A DNA stretch of 5,678 bases. Source: Burkholderiales bacterium. GTDB taxonomy: Bacteria > Pseudomonadota > Gammaproteobacteria > Burkholderiales > Burkholderiaceae_C. Made by a program: the position numbers and the translations under genes. Below are positions 1 to 5,270 of the stretch, piece after piece (positions within the stretch are counted from its first letter, which is position 1; each line of letters opens with the position of its first letter). The stretch covers positions 1-5,678 of the forward strand of contig JABMMR010000269.1 of NCBI GenBank assembly GCA_013205525.1, read 5' to 3'. The notes below the pieces were generated by a model. The model saw nothing but the letters and a program-made list of their open reading frames with translations, did not search any database and had not been told where the DNA came from.

Positions 1-140
1 GTGACGCCAGGCTTGTTCTTGCTCTCGATCTTGGGCGTGTGGCCTTGGGCCAGCATGCGGGCGCGGTAGGTAGCGGCCAGAACCAATTGGAAACGGTTAG
101 GGATTTGTTCGAGACAGTCTTCAACAGTGATGCGTGCCAT
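1..140 (-). CDS. rpoZ: DNA-directed RNA polymerase omega subunit (5' part, cut by window edge)
   Basis: Omega is the small RNA polymerase subunit that wraps the C-terminal end of beta-prime, helps assembly and, in proteobacteria, contributes to one of the ppGpp sites. Only the first 46 codons plus two bases are present; the rest lies beyond position 1. The translation begins [20 protein letters not shown] and continues with [14 protein letters not shown], which matches the conserved omega N-terminus (family knowledge, not searched). The start is the ATG at 140-138, with a GGAG ribosome-binding site about 8 bases upstream. It is the last visible gene of a yicC-gmk-rpoZ block, 16 bp after the gmk stop, so it is probably cotranscribed. 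In many proteobacteria spoT/relA follows, which would place ppGpp metabolism next to a ppGpp-sensing subunit; that gene is outside the window. Confidence 0.95.
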   Translation of the reverse strand, partial: MARITVEDCLEQIPNRFQLVLAATYRARMLAQGHTPKIESKNKPGV

Positions 141-156
141 GGTAGTGCTCCGGTGT

Positions 157-783
157 TCAGTTGAGTTTCAAAGCTTGGAAGATATCGCTTCTGAGGGTGC
201 GTTGCGACACGTATTTGAGGCGCTGCGCATGAACGATAGCTTTAAGATCGAATAAAGCTTTATCAAAAAGTTGGTTGATTATAACGAAATCAAATTCGTG
301 GGCCTGCGCCATCTCGGTGGCGGCGTTGGCCAAGCGTGTTTCAATCACTTCAGGTGTATCTTCACCGCGGCGATGTAAGCGCGAGCGCAACTCATCCCAA
401 CTGGGTGGCAAGATGAAAATCATTACCGCGTTGGCAAACAGGCGTTTGATTTGAATAGCGCCTTGGAAGTCAATCTCCAAGACAACATCCATGCCTTGCG
501 AAATGCGTTCTTGAATGGTGGCGCTGCTGGTGCCGTAGCGGTTGCCATGCACATAGGCCCATTCTAAAAAAGCATTTGTTGCAACCATCTCGTCAAATTG
601 AGCATCATCAATGAAGAAATATTCACGGCCATGAAACTCTTGGCCGCGTGGCGCACGCGTGGTGTGAGAGACCGAGTGCTGCACACCCGCGTCGAGTTCC
701 ATCAGGGCTTTGACCAAGCTCGACTTGCCGGCACCACTGGGAGCCGCGACCACAAAAAGGTTTCCTGGGTAAGTCGTCTTCAT
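157..783 (-). CDS. gmk: Guanylate kinase
   Basis: Cytosolic enzyme that phosphorylates GMP to GDP with ATP, an essential step in GTP/dGTP supply and GMP salvage. The 208 residues match the usual length of about 205. Visible motifs: P-loop APSGAGKSS at residues 14-22; GMP-binding segment [11 protein letters not shown] at 39-49 followed by REYFFID at 53-59; [13 protein letters not shown] at 73-85; LEIDFQGA at 102-109; and the arginine-rich lid [10 protein letters not shown] at 134-143 with R150 beyond. All key residues of the family appear intact. The first glycine of the classical GPSGAGKS loop is alanine here (A14), a mild variant. The ATG start at 783 overlaps the yicC stop in an ATGA, and no clear Shine-Dalgarno is seen, so translation is probably coupled to yicC. 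rpoZ follows 16 bp downstream. Confidence 0.97.
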   Translation of the reverse strand: MKTTYPGNLFVVAAPSGAGKSSLVKALMELDAGVQHSVSHTTRAPRGQEFHGREYFFIDDAQFDEMVATNAFLEWAYVHGNRYGTSSATIQERISQGMDVVLEIDFQGAIQIKRLFANAVMIFILPPSWDELRSRLHRRGEDTPEVIETRLANAATEMAQAHEFDFVIINQLFDKALFDLKAIVHAQRLKYVSQRTLRSDIFQALKLN

Positions 784-1688
784 TCAAGGTTTTGAACTTG
801 TTCGCGCATTTGCTCGATCAGCACCTTCATATCAAGCGAGATACGCGTCATCTCGATAGCGCTGGATTTGGAGCCAAGTGTATTGGCTTCGCGGTGCAGT
901 TCTTGAATCAAAAAGTCCAGTCGCTTGCCCACGCCTTCTTTGTGCAACGATAGTTGTAGCCATCGGGCAATTTCATCTAAATGTGTTTTCAAACGGGTGA
1001 CTTCTTCGGCTACATCGGCGCGCACCGCAAAACTGGCCGCTTCTGCCAAGGCGCGTTCGTGAACGGATTCAGGGAGTGCTTGGGCATCCACCAGTGCCAT
1101 CGCTTCGCGCCAACGTTCTAAAAACCGCTGGCGCTGGGTTTCAACGGTCTTGGGCACCAAGGGCAGTGCCAAGTCTGCCAAAACTTGTAATTGCTGGGCA
1201 CGTTCTAGCAAATCTTGCGCAAGACGCTTTCCTTCACGCTGCCTTGCCTCACACAGTTGCGAGACCACTTGCGTTCCCAAGGCCATGACCGGGCCCGTCC
1301 AGTCTTGGCTGGGCATCAAAGGCGCATGGCTGAGCCGAATGACATCAGCCACAGACAGCAGCACTGCATCATGCATGGTGCTGCGAACCAGTTGTTGTAT
1401 TTCCAACAGGTTATGCAACAGGGCTTTGTCGGGCCTTGCCACGGTGCTGGCTTGAGCGGCTTCTAAGTGGGCACGCAGTTCAACTTTGCCCCGCTTGATG
1501 TGCTGGCCAATGAGTTCACGCAAAGCTGGTTCGTGTTGGCGCAATTCATCGGGCAGGCGAAAACTCACATCTAAAAATCGGCTGTTGACCGAGCGAATTT
1601 CCAAGCCCAAACGCGCACCTTGAGAGGCGCCCCCAAGTTCCAGCGTGGTTTGGGCACTGGCGTAACCGGTCATGCTTTGCAAGGACAT
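780..1688 (-). CDS. yicC: YicC/YloC family endoribonuclease
   Basis: Member of the YicC family. The E. coli protein is reported to be an endoribonuclease affecting stability of certain RNAs, including the small RNA RyhB; the substrate here is unknown. The 302 residues fit the family (about 290). Family blocks are visible: N-terminal SMTGYA at 5-10; [17 protein letters not shown] at 30-46; KRGKVE at 65-70; and the C-terminal DUF1732 region with [20 protein letters not shown] at 255-274 and [14 protein letters not shown] at 289-302. The central region (about 140-250) is helical and charged. The ATG at 1688 is preceded by only a weak ribosome-binding site. It is first in the minus-strand block and overlaps gmk by 4 bp. 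Its neighbour across the divergent gap is rph, the same yicC/rph adjacency found in E. coli, which supports a shared RNA-metabolism context. Confidence 0.94.
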   Translation of the reverse strand: MSLQSMTGYASAQTTLELGGASQGARLGLEIRSVNSRFLDVSFRLPDELRQHEPALRELIGQHIKRGKVELRAHLEAAQASTVARPDKALLHNLLEIQQLVRSTMHDAVLLSVADVIRLSHAPLMPSQDWTGPVMALGTQVVSQLCEARQREGKRLAQDLLERAQQLQVLADLALPLVPKTVETQRQRFLERWREAMALVDAQALPESVHERALAEAASFAVRADVAEEVTRLKTHLDEIARWLQLSLHKEGVGKRLDFLIQELHREANTLGSKSSAIEMTRISLDMKVLIEQMREQVQNLE

Positions 1689-1711
1689 AGGTAGCTTTTC
1701 GTTAAAGCGCC

Positions 1712-1741
1712 ATTATCTCTGCCAAGCGCGGTGGGCTTGAA
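1712..1741 (-). promoter_or_regulatory. Possible sigma-70 promoter of yicC-gmk-rpoZ
   Basis: On the minus strand a GATAAT hexamer (plus positions 1712-1717, five of six consensus bases) is preceded, after an 18-base spacer, by a weak TTCAAG -35 (1736-1741). Transcription would start near 1705 and leave a short leader of about 16 bases before the yicC ATG at 1688. It lies in the only non-coding gap upstream of the block, so some promoter is expected here. The -35 match is poor, so the exact assignment is tentative. No equally good candidate for the opposite direction (rph) was found in the same gap. Confidence 0.3.
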
Positions 1742-1784
1742 GGACAATAGGCGCCATTCAAACACTAAGGTTTACTTACCCGCT

Positions 1785-2513
1785 ATGAGCTCCATTCCTT
1801 CCCGTCTTCTCCGTGCCAACGACGCATTGCGTTCTGTGCGTATCACCCGTCACTACACCATGCATGCCGAAGGCTCAGTTCTGATTGCGTTCGGTAACAC
1901 CCAAGTGTTGTGCACCGCCTCGGTCGAAGAAAAAGTGCCGCCGCACAAACGCGGGAGTGGGGAAGGCTGGGTGACCGCCGAGTACGGTATGTTGCCGCGC
2001 GCCACCCACACCCGAAGCGACAGAGAAGCCGCCAAGGGCAAGCAAAGTGGCCGCACTCAAGAGATTCAACGCCTGATTGGAAGGTCGATGCGGGCGGTTT
2101 TTGATTTGAAAAAATTAGGTGAACGCACCATACAACTCGACTGCGATGTGTTGCAAGCCGATGGCGGCACACGCACTGCAGCCATCACCGGCGCATTTGT
2201 GGCGGCACAAGATGCGGTCAATGGATTGTTAGCCAAAGGCTTGATCACCGCGTCACCCATCACCCACCATGTGGCGGCTATTTCTGTGGGCTTGCTCCAT
2301 GGCACTGCCTTGTTGGACTTGGAGTACAGCGAAGACTCGGTGTGCGACACCGACATGAATGTGGTCATGACCAGTGACGGCGGCTTTGTGGAAGTACAGG
2401 GCACGGCCGAGGGCGCGGCTTTCACCCGTAGCGAAATGGACAGCTTGCTGACCTTGGCTGACAAGGGCATTGGCGAACTCATTGTTATGCAAAAAGCGGC
2501 ACTGAACGCATGA
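1785..2513 (+). CDS. rph: Ribonuclease PH
   Basis: Phosphorolytic 3'-5' exoribonuclease that trims tRNA 3' ends and other structured RNAs, releasing nucleoside diphosphates; the active form is a hexamer. From the ATG at 1785 the protein has 242 residues (E. coli 238). Family motifs: [20 protein letters not shown] at 15-34, [10 protein letters not shown] at 43-52, [12 protein letters not shown] at 66-77, then R90 and the phosphate-binding GGTR at 127-130, [18 protein letters not shown] at 177-194 and VEVQGTAEG at 202-210. An upstream in-frame GTG at 1731 would add 18 residues without family similarity and has no Shine-Dalgarno, so the ATG is preferred; its own CTAAGG lies rather far away (14 bases). 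The stop overlaps the rdgB start in ATGA. The divergent neighbour is yicC. Confidence 0.95.
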   Translation: MSSIPSRLLRANDALRSVRITRHYTMHAEGSVLIAFGNTQVLCTASVEEKVPPHKRGSGEGWVTAEYGMLPRATHTRSDREAAKGKQSGRTQEIQRLIGRSMRAVFDLKKLGERTIQLDCDVLQADGGTRTAAITGAFVAAQDAVNGLLAKGLITASPITHHVAAISVGLLHGTALLDLEYSEDSVCDTDMNVVMTSDGGFVEVQGTAEGAAFTRSEMDSLLTLADKGIGELIVMQKAALNA

Positions 2514-3127
2514 GTCTGCCTTCTAAGCGATTGGTCTTGGCATCAAACAACGCAGGAAAATTGGCCGAGTTGCAAGCCTTGTTTGCGCCTTTGGGCATAG
2601 CGTTGGTGGCGCAAGCCGCATTGAACATTCCACAAGCTGATGAGCCCTTTCATACGTTTGTAGAAAACGCTTTGGCCAAGGCGCGACATGCCAGCCTGCA
2701 CAGCGGCTTGCCAGCCATGGCCGACGATGCCGGCTTGTGTGTGGATGCTTTTGGGGGTTTGCCAGGCGTTCAAACGGCTTTTTATTGCACCCAGTTCGGC
2801 TACCCCAAAAGCGACGACAACAACCGCAAAGCATTGCTTGAGCAAATGGCGGGTAAGACACAACGGCGTGCGGCTTTGGTCAGCACTTTGGTAGCGGTGC
2901 GCAGTGCGCAAGACCCCGAACCTTTGATTGCCAGCGGCCGCGCCGTGGGCGAAATCACCACCGAGCCACTGGGCGACAAAGGTTTTGGTTTCGACCCCGT
3001 GATGTGGATTCCCGCTTTGGGCAAAACCTTTGCCCAAATGGCAGACGCAGAAAAAAACGCTTTAAGTCACCGTGGCCAAGCGGCACAGGCGATGTTGGCT
3101 TTGATGCGTGAGCGTTGGTTCACATGA
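2510..3127 (+). CDS. rdgB: Non-canonical purine NTP pyrophosphatase (ITP/XTP diphosphatase, RdgB/HAM1 family)
   Basis: Hydrolyses dITP, dXTP and ITP/XTP to monophosphates plus pyrophosphate, keeping deaminated purines out of DNA and RNA; cytosolic, usually a Mg2+-dependent dimer. The 205 residues are close to the family norm (E. coli 197). Visible motifs: [12 protein letters not shown] at 10-21 (substrate/phosphate loop with N14 and K17), [10 protein letters not shown] at 52-61, the catalytic [17 protein letters not shown] at 71-87, GFGFDP at 158-163, and SHRGQA at 186-191. Two positions depart from the usual pattern: the TFAEM-type motif reads TFAQM (Q176) and GYDP reads GFDP. The start overlaps the rph stop (ATGA 2510-2513) and the stop overlaps the hemW ATG, so all three genes are probably translationally coupled. 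The rdgB-hemW pairing is widespread in proteobacteria. Confidence 0.95.
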   Translation: MSLPSKRLVLASNNAGKLAELQALFAPLGIALVAQAALNIPQADEPFHTFVENALAKARHASLHSGLPAMADDAGLCVDAFGGLPGVQTAFYCTQFGYPKSDDNNRKALLEQMAGKTQRRAALVSTLVAVRSAQDPEPLIASGRAVGEITTEPLGDKGFGFDPVMWIPALGKTFAQMADAEKNALSHRGQAAQAMLALMRERWFT

Positions 3128-4317
3128 ACTTAGACCTTCAGCATTTGATGCGAGCAGGCACCTTGTCATTGCCCAGCTTGCCACCCTTGTCTGTGTATGC
3201 GCACCTGCCTTGGTGTTTGAAGAAATGCCCTTATTGCGATTTCAATTCGCATGAAATGCCTTCAACCGAATTGCCCGAATCTGCTTACCTCGATGCTGTG
3301 TGCGCCGATGTAGAAGCCAGTTTGCCCTTGGTGTGGGGCAGGCAAGTGCACAGCGTGTTCATTGGTGGGGGGACGCCCAGCTTGTTTTCAAGCCAAGGCA
3401 TTGCGCGTTTGATCAGCGATTTGCGCGCACGACTCAACATGGTTCCCGATTGTGAAATCACGCTGGAAGCCAACCCCGGCACTTTTGAGAAAGACCGTTT
3501 TCACGCCTTCAGACAAGCGGGGGTGAACCGTTTGTCTGTGGGGGTGCAAAGTTTTAACGATCAACATTTGCAAGCTTTGGGGCGGGTACATAACGCCGAT
3601 CAGGCCTTTGCCGCAGTGGAGGAAGCCGCCAAGGCCTTCGATACATTCAATATCGATTTGATGTACGCCTTGCCCGGCCAAAGCATGGCGCAACTTGATG
3701 CAGATGTGGGCCGCGCCTTGTCGCTCAAGCCCCCGCATTTGTCGATTTACCACTTGACCATAGAACCCAATACCTTCTTTGCCAAGCATCCGCCTGCAGA
3801 TTTGCCCATTGAAGACACGGCTTACGACATGCTCGACCACATCAGCGATAAAACACAAGCCCAAGGCTTGCAGCGCTACGAGGTGTCTGCTTATGCGCAG
3901 GCAGGACATCGCTGTTGGCACAACACCAACTACTGGCAATTTGGCGACTACTTGGGGGTGGGCGCAGGTGCGCACAGCAAGATCAGCTTTGCCCACAGAG
4001 TCATGCGCATGGTCAGGTACCGCGACCCCAAGCTGTATATGCAAAAAGCCATGGCCGAGGGCGCGGTCACTTCCGTAGAAGAAATTTCGCGTGCGCAACT
4101 GCCCTTCGAGTTCATGCTGAACACTTTGCGTCTTAAAGATGGGTTTGATCTGCAAAGCTTTCTCGACAGAACCGGCTTGCCCTTAAGTTCCATCGATGCC
4201 GCATTGGACAAGGCTGTTGCCTTGGGCTTGCTTGAGCGCGATATGCGCCAAGTGCGGCCCACCGAGCGCGGCTTTGATATGTTGAATGATTTGCAGGCTT
4301 TGTTTTTAGCCACCTGA
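3124..4317 (+). CDS. hemW: Radical SAM heme chaperone HemW
   Basis: HemN-like radical-SAM protein that binds heme and is proposed to deliver it to respiratory enzymes; it lacks the coproporphyrinogen oxidase activity of true HemN. From the ATG at 3124 it has 397 residues (family 375-400). The 4Fe-4S motif is CLKKCPYCDF at 31-40 (C31, C35, C38), the HemW form, not the HemN CX3CX2CXC form. Further: IGGGTPS at 80-86, LEANPGT at 114-120, NRLSVGVQSF at 135-144, NIDLMYALPGQ at 176-186, CWHNTNYW at 264-271, GDYLGVGAGAHS at 274-285, and the HemW C-terminal winged-helix-like region from about 325. A TTG at 3115 would add three residues; the ATG is preferred because it forms ATGA with the rdgB stop. 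The gene ends TGA followed directly by TAG, with no intrinsic terminator before the tRNA gene. Confidence 0.95.
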   Translation: MNLDLQHLMRAGTLSLPSLPPLSVYAHLPWCLKKCPYCDFNSHEMPSTELPESAYLDAVCADVEASLPLVWGRQVHSVFIGGGTPSLFSSQGIARLISDLRARLNMVPDCEITLEANPGTFEKDRFHAFRQAGVNRLSVGVQSFNDQHLQALGRVHNADQAFAAVEEAAKAFDTFNIDLMYALPGQSMAQLDADVGRALSLKPPHLSIYHLTIEPNTFFAKHPPADLPIEDTAYDMLDHISDKTQAQGLQRYEVSAYAQAGHRCWHNTNYWQFGDYLGVGAGAHSKISFAHRVMRMVRYRDPKLYMQKAMAEGAVTSVEEISRAQLPFEFMLNTLRLKDGFDLQSFLDRTGLPLSSIDAALDKAVALGLLERDMRQVRPTERGFDMLNDLQALFLAT

Positions 4318-4323
4318 TAGAAT
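4318..4323 (+). promoter_or_regulatory. Possible -10 element of the tRNA-Ser gene
   Basis: TAGAAT, five of six bases of the sigma-70 -10 consensus, lies 24 bases before the mature tRNA 5' end, immediately after the hemW stop. No good -35 is seen at 16-18 bases upstream; TTGCAG at 4291-4296 would need a 21-base spacer. The tRNA may instead, or also, be made by read-through from hemW because no terminator separates them. Confidence 0.25.
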
Positions 4324-4347
4324 TATTTAGCTAAGACCGCACGAACA

Positions 4348-4435
4348 GGAAGCGTGGCAGAGTGGTCGATTGCACCGGTCTTGAAAACCGGCAACGGGCA
4401 ACCGTTCGTGAGTTCGAATCTCACCGCTTCCGCCA
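4348..4435 (+). tRNA. tRNA-Ser (anticodon UGA)
   Basis: The 88 bases fold into a full class II cloverleaf. The acceptor GGAAGCG (4348-4354) pairs with CGCTTCC (4425-4431), followed by discriminator G4432 and an encoded CCA (4433-4435). The anticodon stem is CCGGT/ACCGG (4375-4379 and 4387-4391) around the loop CTTGAAA, with anticodon TGA at 4382-4384, decoding UCA and other UCN codons. The long variable arm AACGG-GCAA-CCGTT (4393-4406) is diagnostic of serine tRNA. The T arm GTGAG-TTCGAAT-CTCAC is at 4408-4424. The gene sits directly after hemW and marks the switch to AT-rich accessory DNA; tRNA-Ser genes are common integration sites, though no duplicated 3' end is visible here. Confidence 0.98.
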
Positions 4436-4451
4436 GACCATCAGTGAATAC

Positions 4452-4477
4452 GCCTCTTTCGAGGCTTTTTTGTTTTT
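4452..4477 (+). terminator. Intrinsic terminator after tRNA-Ser
   Basis: GCCTC (4452-4456), loop TTTC, GAGGC (4461-4465), followed by TTTTTTGTTTTT (4466-4477). A perfect five-pair GC-rich stem with a stable small loop and long T tail, 16 bases after the tRNA CCA end. It probably ends both the tRNA transcript and any read-through from rph-rdgB-hemW. Confidence 0.85.
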
Positions 4478-4495
4478 AGCCCATACTTTAGCCCA
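4475..4495 (+). repeat. Two close copies of TTTAGCCCA
   Basis: TTTAGCCCA occurs at 4475-4483 and again at 4487-4495, a 12-bp period. The first copy begins in the T tail of the tRNA terminator. Immediately afterwards an ATG (4497) opens only a 15-codon frame ending at 4544, which does not resemble a known protein. The repeat is short and could be chance; its place just beyond a tRNA gene is why it is recorded. Confidence 0.5.
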
Positions 4496-4552
4496 CATGG
4501 CTGTCGTTAGCCTTATAAATCAGATCAATGGTTTTCTAACCTAGCTTTGGAT

Positions 4553-4595
4553 GGGGGGGGAGGGTCAGACCGTCTCGAAGGAATGTTGTGGGGGG
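4553..4595 (+). repeat. G8 and G6 homopolymer runs flanking a small palindrome
   Basis: Eight consecutive G at 4553-4560, then A and GGG, then GGTC-A-GACC (4563-4571) overlapping AGAC-C-GTCT (4567-4575), and six G at 4590-4595. The segment lies in the non-coding stretch between the tRNA terminator and the XRE gene. No ORF of recognisable content crosses the G8 run, so slippage would not obviously switch a gene. The stretch 4436-4622 otherwise holds only the terminators and repeats listed here. Confidence 0.6.
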
Positions 4596-4608
4596 CGCAT
4601 TGACACTT

Positions 4609-4635
4609 AAAAAACAAATTCGCTACTGTTGCGAA
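4609..4635 (-). terminator. Intrinsic terminator of the XRE regulator gene
   Basis: Read on the minus strand: TTCGC (4635-4631), loop AACAGTA, GCGAA (4623-4619), then TTTGTTTTTT (4618-4609). A five-pair stem with a strong T tail. The stop codon (4625-4623) lies inside the hairpin, so termination signal and coding end overlap, an economical layout. The stem is short, hence moderate confidence. Confidence 0.55.
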
Positions 4636-4880
4636 GAAGGTTCGAGAAGCCTTGAAAGAGAAGTGTCTAAGTGGTTGGCTAGTCTCAAAAGGATTTCAAG
4701 ACTTGGATTAGTTATAGCCCGCTCTATTTTGCTAACAACCGTTCTATCTACACCCGCATCTAATGCTAGTCGCTCTTGTGCTAATCCTTTAGCAAGCCTA
4801 AGTGATCTTAGGTTAAGTGCTAGGTCTTGTTTGATCTCTTCCAGCGTTTTATTTTGCATTGACTGCTTATAAAAGCGCAT
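4623..4880 (-). CDS. Small XRE-family helix-turn-helix regulator
   Basis: Short DNA-binding protein of 85 residues made almost wholly of one Cro/CI-type HTH domain. NLRSLRLAKGLAQERLALDA at 23-42 covers helix 1, the turn and helix 2; GVDRTVVSKIERAITNPSLE at 43-62 covers the recognition helix (about R46-E53) and the conserved N-P-S-L; LLRLANHLDTSLSRLLEP at 64-81 completes the fold. There is no added sensor or dimerisation domain, as in many phage/plasmid and restriction-modification controllers. Start is uncertain: ATG 4880 gives 85 residues, whereas the in-frame ATG at 4859 (MQNKTLEE) gives 78 and retains the whole domain. A possible -10 at 4884-4889 would start transcription near 4877, favouring the shorter form. 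The gene is divergent from the lipoprotein gene, with 83 bp between, so it likely represses that operon and itself; target and signal are unknown. Confidence 0.85.
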   Translation of the reverse strand: MRFYKQSMQNKTLEEIKQDLALNLRSLRLAKGLAQERLALDAGVDRTVVSKIERAITNPSLEILLRLANHLDTSLSRLLEPSSQQ

Positions 4881-4893
4881 AGTCTTATAAAAA
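4866..4893. repeat. Direct repeats of CTTATAAAA at the XRE start
   Basis: CTTATAAAA at 4866-4874 and 4884-4892 (followed by one more A), an 18-bp period. One copy lies between the two candidate XRE start codons and the other just upstream of the first; each has the palindromic core TTATAA. On the minus strand the upstream copy reads TATAAG and could be a -10. Repeated AT-rich boxes over a repressor's own start are a common autoregulation layout, but this is inference. Confidence 0.4.
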
Positions 4894-4903
4894 TTGGCGC
4901 TCT

Positions 4904-4935
4904 AAGCCACGGCTTGACAGGCCACGGTTCAAAAG
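4904..4935. promoter_or_regulatory. Candidate operator: palindrome and 15-bp imperfect tandem repeat
   Basis: GCCACGGCTTGACAG (4906-4920) is followed directly by GCCACGGTTCAAAAG (4921-4935), matching at 11 of 15 positions including the first seven. The first copy also forms AAGCC-AC-GGCTT (4904-4915), a near-palindrome overlapping the -35 box of the lipoprotein promoter. The site lies between the divergent XRE and lipoprotein genes, where an XRE dimer would be expected to bind. Binding is inferred from position only. Confidence 0.4.
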
Positions 4936-4942
4936 CGACAAT
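4914..4942 (+). promoter_or_regulatory. Sigma-70 promoter of the lipoprotein/Q-rich protein pair
   Basis: A perfect -35 TTGACA (4914-4919), a 17-base spacer and GACAAT (4937-4942, five of six bases). Transcription should start near 4949, leaving a leader of about 15 bases before the ATG at 4964 and room only for a weak Shine-Dalgarno (TTTAAG at 4955-4960). The promoter is near consensus, so without repression it should be strong; the repeats over its -35 suggest control by the divergent XRE protein. Confidence 0.65.
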
Positions 4943-4963
4943 AAAATTTTAAAGTTTAAGAAT

Positions 4964-5263
4964 ATGCAAAGATATCTTTCTCAAATCACTACTTTTATCC
5001 TTGTTTTATTCTTGCTTGGTTGTTCACCTACTATGTGGAGACATCCGACCTTAAGTGAAAGTGACTTTTATAAAGATAGAGCGTTGTGTGAACAATATGC
5101 TGAAGTTTCAAATCCAAATAGGACTCAACCTTACAACCCCAATTTAGACGGAATACAACAAGCAAATCAGTCTGCCTACGATGCTGGTGCTAACCTTGGA
5201 AGAGCATTTGGAAAGAAAGCAGATTTTGACAGTTGTATGTCTGCAAAAGGATATCTAAAGTAA
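4964..5263 (+). CDS. Small predicted lipoprotein of unknown function
   Basis: A 99-residue predicted lipoprotein. Residues 1-19 form a signal peptide with a hydrophobic core (about 8-18) ending in the lipobox LLGC, with C20 as the lipidated cysteine; serine at +2 (S21) suggests sorting to the outer membrane by the usual Lol rule. The mature part has WRHPTLSESDFYKDRALCEQ at 25-44 and ends in FDSCMSAKGYLK at 88-99. The F..D...C and CM.AKGY patterns recall small uncharacterised proteobacterial lipoproteins, a memory-based resemblance, not a search result. C42 and C91 could form a disulfide. The middle (50-75) is rich in Asn, Gln and Pro. It is AT-rich relative to the core genes, has its own strong promoter, and is followed after 7 bp by the next gene, with tandem TAA stops between. 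The function is not recognised. Confidence 0.8.
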   Translation: MQRYLSQITTFILVLFLLGCSPTMWRHPTLSESDFYKDRALCEQYAEVSNPNRTQPYNPNLDGIQQANQSAYDAGANLGRAFGKKADFDSCMSAKGYLK

Positions 5264-5270
5264 TAAATAT

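Noticed and set aside
1731..1784. GTG start extending RNase PH by 18 residues.
   Set aside because: The extra residues do not resemble the family N-terminus, and no ribosome-binding site precedes the GTG. The ATG at 1785 gives the usual length.
2066..2482. A 138-codon minus-strand frame inside rph.
   Set aside because: It is antisense to a conserved gene, with no recognisable motifs or ribosome-binding site.
3115..3123. TTG start for hemW.
   Set aside because: It adds three residues only, and the ATG at 3124 fits the ATGA overlap pattern used by its neighbours.
3388..4155. A 255-codon minus-strand frame inside hemW.
   Set aside because: It is antisense to a fully motif-supported HemW; long antisense frames are common in GC-rich coding DNA.
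4362..4544. A 60-codon frame running through the tRNA gene and beyond.
   Set aside because: It starts inside the tRNA-Ser and crosses its terminator; it has no protein-like features.
4600..4629. Consensus TTGACA (4600-4605) with TACTGT 18 bases on, a possible antisense promoter into the XRE gene.
   Set aside because: The -10 matches only three of six bases and overlaps the minus-strand terminator hairpin. A single good -35 hexamer is expected by chance.
4588..4872. A 94-codon plus-strand open frame opposite the XRE gene.
   Set aside because: It is antisense to a convincing HTH protein, its translation resembles nothing known, and its start lies in the G-rich repeat. It is a shadow of the minus-strand gene.
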